32,421 bases of DNA from NCBI GenBank assembly GCA_947599825.1, contig CANQFS010000017.1, positions 1 through 32,421 on the forward strand, read 5' to 3'. Shown here one piece after another: positions 8,275-16,540 of this stretch; position 1 is the stretch's first letter; the number at the start of each line of letters is the position of its first letter. The notes below the pieces were generated by a model. It saw only the letters and a program-made list of their open reading frames with translations, made no database searches and had not been told where the DNA came from. The DNA comes from an uncultured Clostridia bacterium (GTDB lineage Bacteria > Bacillota > Clostridia > TANB77 > CAG-508). A program made the position numbers and the translations under genes.

Positions 8275-8337
8275 AATCCACCGTTATAATCTTATACAAT
8301 TATAATGGTGGATTAACTTATACTGGATTCGTATAAG
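8275..8337. promoter_or_regulatory. Nested inverted repeats at the HEPN/MNT promoter (putative operator)
   Basis: 15-bp arms (8275-8289 and 8300-8314, one G-T mismatch) flank a 10-nt centre and contain TATAAT facing the HEPN gene. Next to it CTTATAC (8317-8323) and GTATAAG (8331-8337) form a second perfect 7-bp inverted repeat. CTTATAC also occurs in the centre of the first palindrome (8291-8297). The arrangement resembles an autoregulatory operator, though the larger palindrome could also be a terminator. Confidence 0.5.
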
Positions 8338-8345
8338 AATTTTTT

Positions 8346-8422
8346 TGGTGAGCCAGAAGGGATTCGAACCCCCGACCCTTTGCTTAGAAGGCAAATGCTC
8401 TATCCAACTGAGCTACTGACTC
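8346..8422 (-). tRNA. tRNA-Arg (anticodon TCT)
   Basis: The minus strand folds as a full cloverleaf. The acceptor arms GAGTCAG and CTGGCTC pair with one G-U. The D-arm has AGCTCAGTTGGATAGAGC, the anticodon stem is TTTGC/GCAAA, and the 7-base loop is CTTCTAA with anticodon TCT at 8388-8386. The T-arm is GGGGGTTCGAATCCC. The 3' CCA is encoded (8348-8346). It reads AGA, a common codon in this genome. Confidence 0.97.
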
Positions 8423-8599
8423 ATAACTATAAGTACGTTATTTATAATAGCATTTTTTTCTATAGTTGTCAATAATTAGAAAAGAAAAAATAGATAAATT
8501 TTATAAAATTACTACTAACTTGTAAGTTGCGTTATTTTTTATGATGACAGTTTTATACTAACAATATAATAAAAAATTATTATACAAATAAATAAAATA

Positions 8600-8687
8600 G
8601 CAAGAAGCGGATTCAAAAATAAGAATATAAAATATAAAAAATAAAATATTCACTATAAATTTATATAACTTAAAATCCGCTTCTTGC
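8600..8687. repeat. Perfect 14-bp inverted repeat with a 60-nt AT-rich loop
   Basis: GCAAGAAGCGGATT (8600-8613) and AATCCGCTTCTTGC (8674-8687) are perfectly complementary, and the loop is almost pure A/T. It lies 14 bp past the yhbY stop codon. It may be a long-loop terminator or the footprint of a tiny mobile element. The rest of 8423-8701 shows nothing else. Confidence 0.8.
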
Positions 8688-8701
8688 ATGTATTAATACC
8701 A

Positions 8702-8992
8702 TTACTTAGGCAACTCAATTTTAGAATCTTTTTTTCGTGGTCTAAATAAAGTAACTTTATTTCCAACAGTTTGAACCACAGCAGAATGAGTACCAATTGC
8801 AATTTCTTCTGCTAATTCCTTAACATTACCGGGAGCCGTTTCAAGCACAGTAATTTTAATTAGTTCTCTTGCCTCTAAAGCATTATCTAATTGCTCTAGT
8901 AAAACTTGAGAAACACCCGCTTTGCCAACCTGGAAGATAGCATCTAAAGTATTAGCAAGACCTCTTAAATAAGCACGTTGTTTACTTGTCAT
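8702..8992 (-). CDS. yhbY: YhbY-family RNA-binding (CRM domain) protein
   Basis: 96-residue single CRM-domain protein of the YhbY/YqeI family, which binds pre-50S ribosomal particles and takes part in ribosome assembly. The family opening TSKQRAYLRGLANTL, the GKAGVSQVLLEQLDNAL helix, the ELIKI strand and the GNKVTLFRP end are all present. Another ATG three codons upstream (9001) overlaps the AAAGGA site; the ATG at 8992 gives normal spacing and the usual family start. It lies 52 bp behind the glycosyltransferase gene with no promoter I can see, so it is probably co-transcribed. Confidence 0.92.
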   Translation of the reverse strand: MTSKQRAYLRGLANTLDAIFQVGKAGVSQVLLEQLDNALEARELIKITVLETAPGNVKELAEEIAIGTHSAVVQTVGNKVTLFRPRKKDSKIELPK

Positions 8993-9044
8993 TATATTCA
9001 TATCCTTTCTTTTTTATAGTTTCCGTTTTCAAAAAATAATATTC

Positions 9045-10169
9045 CTATTTAGAAAAAATAGTAGAGCAAATATCCTTTGTAGAATCCGGTTTTGCAAAAC
9101 GCTCAGCTAACTCTTTCATTTCTCTCAACTTAGTAGAATTATTCAAAATAGAAGAAAGAACCTCTTTAGGATCTTCATTTTTTTTAAGCCAAACTGCGCA
9201 CCCCGTTTTCTCTAAAAATTCAGCATTTTCCTCCTCTTGACCAGGAATAGGGTTAATAACCATTAAAGGAAGATGAGAAGCCAAAGACTCACTAACTGTT
9301 AAACCACCTGGTTTTGTAATAACCATATCAGAAATTGACATCAACTCTGGAACCTTATCAGTAAAAGGAAGAACCTTAACTGTCTGATTTTTATTCTTTT
9401 GAGCAACAATCTTCTCAAAATCTTGTTTCATCTTTTCATTTTTACCAGCAATAGCAACAACCTGAATATTTTCAAAATCAGTTAAAGCATCTAAAATAGC
9501 AACAGTCTTATCCTTTCCAAGACCATACTCGCCACCACCAAAAAACAAAACAGTTTTTACTCCTTGTTCTAAACCAAAAGAAGAAAAAATAGAAGCCCTA
9601 TCATAACTTTGCAAAAAGCGGTTAGAAATAGGAATGCCAGTTACAAAAATCTTATCTTCTGGAATCTCATCGTGAATCATATCTTCCTTCATAGAAGAAT
9701 TAGAAACAAAATAAAAATCAACAAACTTATTACCAATAAGCCATTGCTCATGAGATTTAAAATCAGTCATAATAGTAGCAAGAATGCAGTTAGTTTTACC
9801 CTTTTGCTTCAAATAACTCGTCATTTGAGAGCCAAAAGGGTGAGTAGAAATAACAACATCAGGCTTAAACTCACGAAACAACTTAGCCATTTTAACAGCC
9901 ATAACCTTATTAGAAGTAGTACTTACCTTGCCAAGCAAACCACCTTGAGACTTATAATAAACCTTCTCCCAAGCCCAAGGAGCTTTCTTAGCCATTTGGC
10001 GATAAGCAGCAGTAGTAATTTTATCTAAAGCCTTATTAACATACTTTACACAATCAATCATTTCTGTTTGAACATCAGAATAATTTTCATCAATAAACTG
10101 TTTAATTGACTTAGCAGCCGACAAATGACCTCCGCCATAAGAAGCGTAAAAAATTAAAACCTTTTTCAT
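9045..10169 (-). CDS. UgtP/MGDG synthase-like diacylglycerol glycosyltransferase
   Basis: 374-residue GT28-type glycosyltransferase, with an N-terminal MGDG-synthase domain (ASYGGGHLSAAKSI at the start, CVKYVNKALDKITTAAYR) and a C-terminal UDP-sugar-binding half (VLFFGGGEYGLGKD near 215, ITKPGGLTVSESLA near 305, NPIPGQEEENAEFL). Relatives move glucose or galactose from the UDP-sugar to diacylglycerol, making glycolipids and lipoteichoic-acid anchors at the inner membrane face. There is no membrane helix, as is normal in this peripheral family. The ATG at 10169 is preferred because GGGAG lies six bases upstream; the ATG two codons earlier overlaps it. Confidence 0.9.
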   Translation of the reverse strand: MKKVLIFYASYGGGHLSAAKSIKQFIDENYSDVQTEMIDCVKYVNKALDKITTAAYRQMAKKAPWAWEKVYYKSQGGLLGKVSTTSNKVMAVKMAKLFREFKPDVVISTHPFGSQMTSYLKQKGKTNCILATIMTDFKSHEQWLIGNKFVDFYFVSNSSMKEDMIHDEIPEDKIFVTGIPISNRFLQSYDRASIFSSFGLEQGVKTVLFFGGGEYGLGKDKTVAILDALTDFENIQVVAIAGKNEKMKQDFEKIVAQKNKNQTVKVLPFTDKVPELMSISDMVITKPGGLTVSESLASHLPLMVINPIPGQEEENAEFLEKTGCAVWLKKNEDPKEVLSSILNNSTKLREMKELAERFAKPDSTKDICSTIFSK

Positions 10170-10193
10170 AAACATCTCCCATAATTTTTTTTG

Positions 10194-10222
10194 ATTTTAT
10201 CATACAAATAAAAAAAAATCAA
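10194..10222 (-). promoter_or_regulatory. Putative promoter of the glycosyltransferase-yhbY operon
   Basis: Minus-strand TTGATT (10222-10217) and TAAAAT (10199-10194) with a 17-bp spacer, about 25 bp before the start codon. Confidence 0.45.
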
Positions 10223-10660
10223 AAAATATAAAAATTTATAAAAATATTAAAACGTATAAATAAAAAGTTTTTTTATAAAAAAGCAAAACTATAAAAAACA
10301 AGAAGCCAAAACAAAAGACGAGAAAACAAAAACGAAGAACAAGACAAAAAATAAGAAACTAAAACAAAAAGCAAGAAACAAAAAGCAAGAAACAAAAAGC
10401 AAGAAACAAAAAACAAGAAATCAAAAACAAAAGCCAAAAATAAAAAACAAGAAAAAAAGGAAACCAAGCAAAAAACAAAAAAGAAAATAGACTTTTTAAA
10501 TTGTAATGAAAAAAATAAGAAAAAAATTACAAAAAAGAATAAAAATCACAAAAGAGGAGCAAAATAAAAAATAAAAAACAAAAAGATAAAAAATAAAGAA
10601 AAGAATAGAAAAAATACAATAATCAAATTTACAAAAGAAAAATAAAAATCCATAGTGTCA
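10200..10660. other. A-rich low-complexity intergenic DNA with 14-bp repeats
   Basis: About 460 bp with almost no T or G on the plus strand, made of degenerate CAAGAAACAAAAA-like words. Three exact tandem copies of a 14-bp unit (GCAAGAAACAAAAA) occupy 10371-10412. Nothing gene-like is present; open frames here are low-complexity artefacts. Confidence 0.7.
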
Positions 10661-10663
10661 ACA

Positions 10664-10691
10664 TAACAATTATATCATGAAATAATTGTTA
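10664..10691. promoter_or_regulatory. 10-bp inverted repeat upstream of sleB
   Basis: TAACAATTAT (10664-10673) and ATAATTGTTA (10682-10691) are perfect inverted repeats around 8 bases, about 60 bp before sleB. It could be an operator or a weak terminator-like hairpin. I could not find a confident SigG promoter match in the remaining leader. Confidence 0.45.
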
Positions 10692-10753
10692 AATAAAGGT
10701 TTATAGGTAACCTTTTAAAAACCTAAATATATTATACAAGGAAAAACAAAAAA

Positions 10754-11230
10754 GTGAAAAAAATTAGCAAAACAATAATGATAATAATTCTTATTGCACT
10801 TAGCATAATAGGAATAACCAAAATTATAGGAGCGCCAAAACAAAATCAAGTCTATGCAGCAAGTGGAAATTCAACATCTGACCTACAACTCATGGCAAGA
10901 GCCATCAATGGAGAAGCAAGAGGAGAGCCATATGAAGGACAAGTAGCAGTAGGAGCAGTCATATTAAATCGTGTCAAAAACTCACAATTTCCAAACACCA
11001 TAGCAGGAGTAATATATCAAAGCGGAGCATTTACAGCAGTAGCAGACGGGCAAATCAACGTACCAATTGCAGAAGGCTCCACAGTATTAAAAGCAGCACG
11101 AGATGCAATGAACGGTTGGGATCCAACAGGAGGAGCAATTTATTATTTCAATCCAAATACAGCCACAAATAAATGGATATGGTCAAGACCGCTCATAAAA
11201 ACCATAGGCAAGCACCGCTTTTGCAAATAA
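10754..11230 (+). CDS. sleB: SleB-type spore cortex-lytic enzyme (catalytic domain only)
   Basis: 158 residues. A signal peptide (basic start, hydrophobic core IMIIILIALSIIGI, possible cleavage at VYA-A near 36) is followed by one Hydrolase_2/SleB catalytic domain. INGEARGEPYEGQVAVGAVI holds the family's catalytic Glu. SleB is a lytic transglycosylase that breaks down spore cortex peptidoglycan at germination and depends on YpeB, encoded next. The N-terminal peptidoglycan-binding domain of the Bacillus enzyme is absent, so this is a short form. The start is GTG, with AAGGA at rather long spacing. Secreted across the forespore membrane by inference. Confidence 0.88.
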   Translation: MKKISKTIMIIILIALSIIGITKIIGAPKQNQVYAASGNSTSDLQLMARAINGEARGEPYEGQVAVGAVILNRVKNSQFPNTIAGVIYQSGAFTAVADGQINVPIAEGSTVLKAARDAMNGWDPTGGAIYYFNPNTATNKWIWSRPLIKTIGKHRFCK

Positions 11231-11284
11231 TGGGACAATTTGGGACAGTCCCCAATTGCGACAAATGGGACAATTTGGGACACC
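11231..11284 (+). repeat. GGGAC-type repeat pair between sleB and ypeB
   Basis: The 17-bp word TGGGACAATTTGGGACA occurs at 11231-11247 and again at 11266-11282. Between them GTCCCCAATTG pairs back onto the first copy, giving a cruciform-like stem with one mismatch. It belongs to the same GGGAC/CCCC style of intergenic repeat seen elsewhere in the window. Confidence 0.7.
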
Positions 11285-11343
11285 CTTAACAAAAGTTAAA
11301 AACAAAAGAAAAAAAATAGAAAATGAGAAAGGAAAGAAATTAC

Positions 11344-12753
11344 ATGGGAAAAATCAAAGAAAAAATTTATGATTGGAAAAACCGTTTGCAAGACAGACAC
11401 ATGCTTTCACTAGTAGTAACACTAGTAGCAGTAATTGCAATACTTGGAATCTACACATATAAAAGAGAAAGAGACTATCGACAAATGACAGAAAACGAGT
11501 ACAACATGGCATTTTTTGAACTAGTAGACTATGTACAAAATGTAGAAGTATATTTAGCAAAATCACTAATATCTAGCACGCCAGAGCATGGAGCAGAAAC
11601 ACTAACTCATTTATGGAGAGAAGCAAACCTTGCACAAAGTTACTTAGGAAGACTTCCAATGGGTTCGCAAGAACTAGCCAACACTTCCAAATTTTTAAAC
11701 CAAGTAAGTGATTATAGTTTTAGTCTTTCGAGAAAAAATATATATAACGAGGAACTAACACAAGAAGATTTCGACAATCTAAAAGAATTGCACAACTATA
11801 GCATAGAATTAGAAAACACGTTAAATCAACTATCTGCAGACATGAATGACGGAAGAATAAAATGGGGAGAATTAACAAACAAAGGAAGTAGTGTATTTGC
11901 AGCACAAGTAAGCAACATATCAAAAGATAGTTTCAATAATTTAGAAGAAAACTTCCATGAATATGCAGGCTTAATCTACGATGGAGCCTTTTCAGAGCAC
12001 ATGACATCAACGCAAAAAAAAGGGCTAACTGGAGAAGAAATAAGTGAAGAGCAAGCAAAACAAATTGCCATAGAATTTGTAGGGCAAGACAAAATAAAAG
12101 AAATCACATCACAAGGACTAACTAACAATACAGACATGCCATCTTATGACTTTTATATTACTTTAAATAATGAAAAAGACAAAAACAATTCACTTATAAT
12201 CTCAATAACGCAAAAAGGCGGACATGTTGTATTTATGAACTACAATAGAGAAGTAGAAGCAGAAACCATATCACAAGAAAGAGCAAATGAAATTGGAATA
12301 AACTTCCTAAATGCCAAAGGATTTCCAAACATGAAAGAAACTTACTATTTAAAACAAAGCGGAGTATTAACAATAAATTACGCATATCATCAACAAACAG
12401 AAAACGGGCAAGTTACAATGTATCCAGACCTAATAAAACTAAAAATAGCATTAGACAACGGAGAAATACTAGGAATAGAAACAACAGGATATCTAAATTC
12501 ACATCAAGAAAGAAGCCTGCCAGAAGTAAAAATAACCAAAGAAGAAGCAAAACAAAACTTAAATCCAACACTAGATATAAAAAGCGAAAGTTTAGCAGTA
12601 ATACCAACCGAATTTCAAACAGAAATCTTCTGTTGGGAATTCAAAGGAAGCATAGAAGGAACAGAATTCTTAGTATATATCAATGCACAAACCGGAAACG
12701 AAGAAGACATTCTAGTCATAAGAGATACACCAAACGGAACACTAACAATGTGA
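11344..12753 (+). CDS. ypeB: Germination protein YpeB
   Basis: 469 residues. An N-terminal membrane anchor (about 23-41, LVVTLVAVIAILGIYTY) precedes the family's conserved helical region (WREANLAQSYLGRLPMGSQE and the LNQVSDYSFSLSRK stretch), and the C-terminal half contains PepSY-like repeats (SEEQAKQIAIEFVG, SQERANEIGINFL, TKEEAKQNLNP). YpeB is needed to localise and stabilise SleB in the spore. The ATG at 11344 is chosen because GAAAGGAAAG lies upstream; the in-frame ATG at 11323 has no ribosome-binding site. It follows sleB in the standard order, but the 113-bp gap with repeats may reduce read-through. Confidence 0.92.
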   Translation: MGKIKEKIYDWKNRLQDRHMLSLVVTLVAVIAILGIYTYKRERDYRQMTENEYNMAFFELVDYVQNVEVYLAKSLISSTPEHGAETLTHLWREANLAQSYLGRLPMGSQELANTSKFLNQVSDYSFSLSRKNIYNEELTQEDFDNLKELHNYSIELENTLNQLSADMNDGRIKWGELTNKGSSVFAAQVSNISKDSFNNLEENFHEYAGLIYDGAFSEHMTSTQKKGLTGEEISEEQAKQIAIEFVGQDKIKEITSQGLTNNTDMPSYDFYITLNNEKDKNNSLIISITQKGGHVVFMNYNREVEAETISQERANEIGINFLNAKGFPNMKETYYLKQSGVLTINYAYHQQTENGQVTMYPDLIKLKIALDNGEILGIETTGYLNSHQERSLPEVKITKEEAKQNLNPTLDIKSESLAVIPTEFQTEIFCWEFKGSIEGTEFLVYINAQTGNEEDILVIRDTPNGTLTM

Positions 12754-12758
12754 TATAA

Positions 12759-12817
12759 AAAAGTTACCTTTAGTACCTTTTAGTTACCTTTGGGGACGTT
12801 TTCTAAAGGTAACTTTT
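12759..12817 (+). terminator. Long hairpin behind ypeB (CCTTTGG-type repeat)
   Basis: Perfect 15-bp arms, AAAAGTTACCTTTAG (12759-12773) and CTAAAGGTAACTTTT (12803-12817), enclose a 29-nt loop holding TTACCTTTGGGGACG. A four-base T run ends the second arm. A shorter relative lies at 18171-18205. Confidence 0.7.
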
Positions 12818-12940
12818 GCCATTTTAAACCATTTTTGAATAAAAAATGCTAAAAATAGGAAATTTAAGTAATTCTATAGGTATTATCTCTGCATATTAAC
12901 TATTTACTAATAATTAGAAGTAAATGTACCTTTAGGAAAT

Positions 12941-13024
12941 GTCCCCAAAGGTACGTCCCCAAAGGTAACTTCCCGAAGGTACGTCCCCAAAGGTATGTCT
13001 CAAAAGGTAAGTCCCCAAAGAGGC
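12941..13024 (+). repeat. Six tandem copies of a 14-bp repeat
   Basis: Consensus GTCCCCAAAGGTAC starts at 12941, 12955, 12969, 12983, 12997 and 13011 with a strict 14-bp step and 0-5 changes per unit. An inverted GTACCTTTAGG precedes it at 12926. The remainder of the non-coding gap 12818-13257 is AT-rich with no gene. Confidence 0.9.
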
Positions 13025-13257
13025 ATTGGAAAATTTATAGAAGTATAAGAAAAATAAAAAGACACATACTATAAATAGAAAAATGAATTATCTTATATTT
13101 AAGTTGTAAAAAGAATAGAACTCTTTTATATAAAAAAGGAGTACTCCAAAGAAAAAAGAAAAACTATCCTAAAAACAAATATAAATAAAATAAAAAAGAA
13201 ATTTATTTTTCAAAAAAGTATCCGTAAATCATCAAAATGAATGAGGAGGAAACTAAA

Positions 13258-13431
13258 ATGGGAAGAAAAAGTAGTATGATGTCTGAAAATTTAAAAGAAG
13301 AAATTGCAAAAGAATTAGGTGTGTATGAACAAGTAAAACAAGACGGTGGGTGGCAAAATGTATCTTCAAAAACTTGTGGAAATATTGTTTCAAAAGCAAT
13401 AGAAATTGCAAATAGAAGTGTAGAACAATAA
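13258..13431 (+). CDS. Alpha/beta-type small acid-soluble spore protein
   Basis: 57 residues. SASPs coat DNA in the dormant forespore and are later degraded to feed outgrowth. The family core LKEEIAKELGV matches, with Glu-Ile-Ala marking the likely GPR protease site, and CGNIVSKAIEIANRSV matches the second conserved helix. It is slightly short and has two Cys-containing variants of usual positions. The ATG at 13258 is chosen for the AGGAGGAAAC site; an earlier in-frame ATG (13237) lies before that site. Single gene with its own terminator. Expression by SigG is expected from the family, but I do not see a confident promoter match. Confidence 0.88.
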   Translation: MGRKSSMMSENLKEEIAKELGVYEQVKQDGGWQNVSSKTCGNIVSKAIEIANRSVEQ

Positions 13432-13432
13432 C

Positions 13433-13470
13433 AAAATGAGGGCTCTTATAAAAATAAGAACTCTCATTTT
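13433..13470 (+). terminator. Terminator of the SASP gene
   Basis: The 17-bp arms AAAATGAGGGCTCTTAT and ATAAGAACTCTCATTTT pair, apart from two non-Watson-Crick positions (one G-U-type, one mismatch), around a 4-nt loop and end in TTTT. Confidence 0.8.
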
Positions 13471-13575
13471 AAAATATATAAAAGCAAGTAAAATGGCAAA
13501 AGCGAAAATCATAGTGATAAAGAAGGCATATTAATAAAAAGTAAAAAACGCAATAAATAAAAATATTACGTTTAG

Positions 13576-13604
13576 TTGCAAAATCAAAACCTATATCATA
13601 TAAT
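13576..13604 (+). promoter_or_regulatory. Promoter of murF
   Basis: TTGCAA (13576-13581) and TATAAT (13599-13604) with a 17-bp spacer, about 65 bp before the chosen murF start. Confidence 0.75.
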
Positions 13605-13668
13605 AAGGAAGATTAGAAAAAGAATAATTTCTGTTTCTAACAACCAAATAAAAAGAAGGTTAAAAGCC

Positions 13669-15081
13669 ATGAAAGAAGAAAAGAAAAAACTAACAGTAGC
13701 AGACATTTTAAAAGTAACAAACGGAACATTGGTAATAGGAGAAAAAAACGAAAAATGTGAAGACTTTTGTAGAGATTCACGAGAAGTAAAACCAAACGAC
13801 ATTTACTTAGGCATTCAAGGAGAAAAAATAAATGGAAGTACATTTTTTGAAGAAGCATTCAAAAAAGGAGCAAAAGGCGCCATCTTACAAAACATTGAAA
13901 TAACACAAGAACAAATCACAAAATATGCAAAAGACAAATTTATAATTTTAGTAGAAGACACAATAAAAGCCATGCAACAAATAGCAACATACAAAAGAAG
14001 TTTATACAACATTCCAGTAGTAGCAATTACAGGAAGCGTAGGGAAAACAAGCACAAAAGACATGCTAGCAAGCGTATTAAATGAAAAATGTAAAACGCTA
14101 AAAACAGCAGGAAACTATAACAATCACATAGGAGTTCCCCTAACCATTTTTAGGCTAAAACAAGAAGAAGCCATGGTAGTAGAAATGGGAATGAGTCATT
14201 TAGGAGAAATTAGAACATTAAGCAAAATAGCAAGGCCCAACGTTTGTGTAATTACAAATGTAGGAACCTCGCACATTGGAAACTTAGGTTCAAGAGAAAA
14301 CATACTAAAAGCAAAATTAGAAATATTAGAAGGTATGCAAGAAAATGGAACACTTGTAATTAACAACGACAATGACTTATTACATAAATGGTATTTAGAA
14401 AATAAAGAAAAATATAAAATAATTACCTATGGAATAGAAAATGAAAGTGACTATATGGCAGAAAACATCATTTCAAAAGAAAACGAAAGTATATATAAAT
14501 TAAAAGGAACAAAACAACAAATACAAGTACCAGTAGCAGGAAACCACTTTGTGCAAAATAGTCTATGCGCAATAGCAGTAGGAAGCATTTTTAATATTCC
14601 ATTAGAAGACATAGCAAAAGGAATTCTAAACTTTAAGCTAACAGAAAAAAGAATGGATATTACAACAAAAAATAACATAACAATAATTAGTGACTATTAT
14701 AACGCCAACTACGACTCTATGAAAGCAGCACTAAACTATTTAGGAAAAGTACAAGAAAAAAGAAAAATAGCAGTATTAGGAGATATGCTAGAACTAGGAA
14801 AATATTCAAAAGAACTACATCAAAAAATAGGAGAAGAAGTAGTAAAAAACCAAATAGATATTTTAATTACAGTAGGAGAAGAAGCAAAGCAAATAGCTCA
14901 AGTAGCCCAAGACAATAATAAAAATTCAAAAAACACAAAAGTTACTCAAGTAAAAATATGCAAGTCAAATCAAGAAGCAATAGAAATCATAAACAAAATA
15001 AAACAAGAAAAAGATTGTATACTATTAAAAGCCTCTCACGGAATGAATTTTGGAGAAATTTTAGAAGGAATTACAAAATAA
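13669..15081 (+). CDS. murF: UDP-MurNAc-tripeptide--D-Ala-D-Ala ligase MurF
   Basis: 470 residues. The cytoplasmic Mur ligase adds the D-Ala-D-Ala dipeptide to the UDP-MurNAc-tripeptide, the last soluble step of peptidoglycan precursor synthesis. The N-terminal substrate domain has CEDFCRDSREVKPNDIYLGI; the ATPase domain has the P-loop GSVGKTSTKD near 122 and GNYNNHIGVPLT; the C-terminal domain has DYYNANYDSMKAAL near 341 and LLKASHGMNFGEI near the end. The ATG at 13669 is preceded by AGAAGG. An upstream in-frame TTG coincides with the -35 box and cannot be the start. ddl, which makes its dipeptide substrate, lies 390 bp downstream, in the reverse of the common ddl-murF order. Confidence 0.95.
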   Translation: MKEEKKKLTVADILKVTNGTLVIGEKNEKCEDFCRDSREVKPNDIYLGIQGEKINGSTFFEEAFKKGAKGAILQNIEITQEQITKYAKDKFIILVEDTIKAMQQIATYKRSLYNIPVVAITGSVGKTSTKDMLASVLNEKCKTLKTAGNYNNHIGVPLTIFRLKQEEAMVVEMGMSHLGEIRTLSKIARPNVCVITNVGTSHIGNLGSRENILKAKLEILEGMQENGTLVINNDNDLLHKWYLENKEKYKIITYGIENESDYMAENIISKENESIYKLKGTKQQIQVPVAGNHFVQNSLCAIAVGSIFNIPLEDIAKGILNFKLTEKRMDITTKNNITIISDYYNANYDSMKAALNYLGKVQEKRKIAVLGDMLELGKYSKELHQKIGEEVVKNQIDILITVGEEAKQIAQVAQDNNKNSKNTKVTQVKICKSNQEAIEIINKIKQEKDCILLKASHGMNFGEILEGITK

Positions 15082-15470
15082 AAGCAAATGCTAAAAGTAA
15101 TATACAACAAAGTATAATTACTAAAAATCGCAAATAAAAAAATGCACAAAAGTAAAATTGAAAAATACAATAAAAAAGTAATTGTTAAGAAAAAAATATA
15201 ACAAAAACAAATTTCGAGAAAAAATAAATCAAAATTCCGGAAATAAAGAAATAAAAAATCAAAAAAAAGATTGCAAAAATAAAGAAATAAAAAATCCCAA
15301 AAGAGAAGACTTCAAAAATAAAGAAATAAAAAAATCCAAAAAAATTCCAAAAAGAAAAAATAAAAAATTCCCAAAAGATAACAATCGCAAAAAGAAAAAG
15401 GCAAAAAAACATTAGCAAACAACAACTGTTGTCAGTTAAACCTATGCCTTAAGGGGAGGAAACAATAAAA
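15082..15470 (+). other. A-rich intergenic stretch between murF and ddl
   Basis: About 390 bp with no supported gene. 15182-15415 is an open frame beginning at TTG without a ribosome-binding site and encoding almost only Lys, Asn and Ile (repeated NKEIKN words); I read it as low-complexity DNA. An odd palindrome ACAAC-T-GTTGT lies near 15424-15434, and AAGGGGAGG is the ddl ribosome-binding site. Confidence 0.6.
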
Positions 15471-16532
15471 ATGAGTAAATTAAAATTAGCGGTTATTTTT
15501 GGAGGTATGTCAACAGAGCATGACGTATCAATAGTATCTGGAATATCAATCATAAAAAATCTAAGCAAAGAAAAATATGAAATTTATCCAATTTATATTA
15601 GCAAAGAAGGAAATTGGTATGAATATACAGAAGACGTGCAAAAACAAAAAGAAATAAAAGTAGGATATGAAATAAAAGAAGAGAAGAAAATATTAAATCC
15701 AATAGGATACCTAAAAAAAATGGACTGCATCTTTCCTGTACTACACGGTCTATATGGAGAAGATGGAACCATTCAAGGACTACTTGAACTAATCAAAATT
15801 CCATATGTAGGTTGCAGAGTGTTAGGCTCTAGTATCTCTATGGATAAAGCCTATATGAAAATAATCTTTGAAAAAGCAGGATTAAAACAAGTACCATATA
15901 TATACATACGTAAAGACAAAGAAAAATATCGTTATATAGAAAAAGATTTCACAGAAGAAATATGCACCCTAGAGCAAATAAGCCAAAAAATAGAAAAAAC
16001 AATCAAATATCCAATGTTTGTAAAACCCTCTAATTCAGGCTCATCTGTTGGAATAACAAAAGTAAAAACAAAAGAAGAATTAGAAAAAGCCATAGAATAT
16101 GCAAGCAAATATGACACAAAAATAATAGTAGAACAAGGAATAAATGCAAGAGAAGTAGAATGTGCAGTTTTAGGAAATGAAGAAGTAATAAGCTCATGCG
16201 TAGGAGAAGTCTTATCAGCAGAAGAATTTTATAGTTACGACTCAAAATATAATAACCAAGAATCTAGAACAGTAATACCAGCAAATTTGCCAAAAGAAAT
16301 CACAGAAAAAATACAAAAACAAGCAAAAAAAGCATTCAAAGCAGTAGACGGAAAAGGACTATCTAGAGTAGACTTCTTTGTAGAAAAAGAAACAAACGAA
16401 GTAATCATCAACGAAATAAATACACTGCCAGGTTTCACAAGCATTAGCATGTATCCAGAATTAATGAAAGCCTCTGGAATAAACACTCCAGACTTATTAG
16501 ACAAATTAGTAGAATTAGCAATGGAAAATTAA
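15471..16532 (+). CDS. ddl: D-alanine--D-alanine ligase
   Basis: 353-residue ATP-grasp ligase that joins two D-alanines for MurF. AVIFGGMSTEHDVSIVSG opens the N-terminal domain, HGLYGEDGTIQGLLEL lies near 93, KPSNSGSSVGITKV near 185, and the metal/ATP end EINTLPGFTSISMYP near 314. The omega-loop region reads YSYDSKYNN, like the tyrosine-containing form of D-Ala-D-Ala enzymes and unlike Van-type D-Ala-D-Lac ligases, so vancomycin-sensitive precursors are expected (inference). The AAGGGGAGG ribosome-binding site is strong. Confidence 0.95.
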   Translation: MSKLKLAVIFGGMSTEHDVSIVSGISIIKNLSKEKYEIYPIYISKEGNWYEYTEDVQKQKEIKVGYEIKEEKKILNPIGYLKKMDCIFPVLHGLYGEDGTIQGLLELIKIPYVGCRVLGSSISMDKAYMKIIFEKAGLKQVPYIYIRKDKEKYRYIEKDFTEEICTLEQISQKIEKTIKYPMFVKPSNSGSSVGITKVKTKEELEKAIEYASKYDTKIIVEQGINAREVECAVLGNEEVISSCVGEVLSAEEFYSYDSKYNNQESRTVIPANLPKEITEKIQKQAKKAFKAVDGKGLSRVDFFVEKETNEVIINEINTLPGFTSISMYPELMKASGINTPDLLDKLVELAMEN

Positions 16533-16540
16533 ACAAGAAG

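Noticed and set aside
10273..10467. Minus-strand Phe/Leu-rich 64-residue frame
   Set aside because: It is the complement of the A-rich low-complexity repeat; no ribosome-binding site or family signature.
13576..13668. Extended N-terminus of MurF
   Set aside because: The TTG start coincides with the promoter -35 box, and the added residues do not fit the family.
15182..15415. Lys-rich open frame between murF and ddl
   Set aside because: TTG start, no ribosome-binding site and almost only Lys/Asn/Ile codons from an A-rich tract; the opposite strand is equally open, as expected for low complexity.
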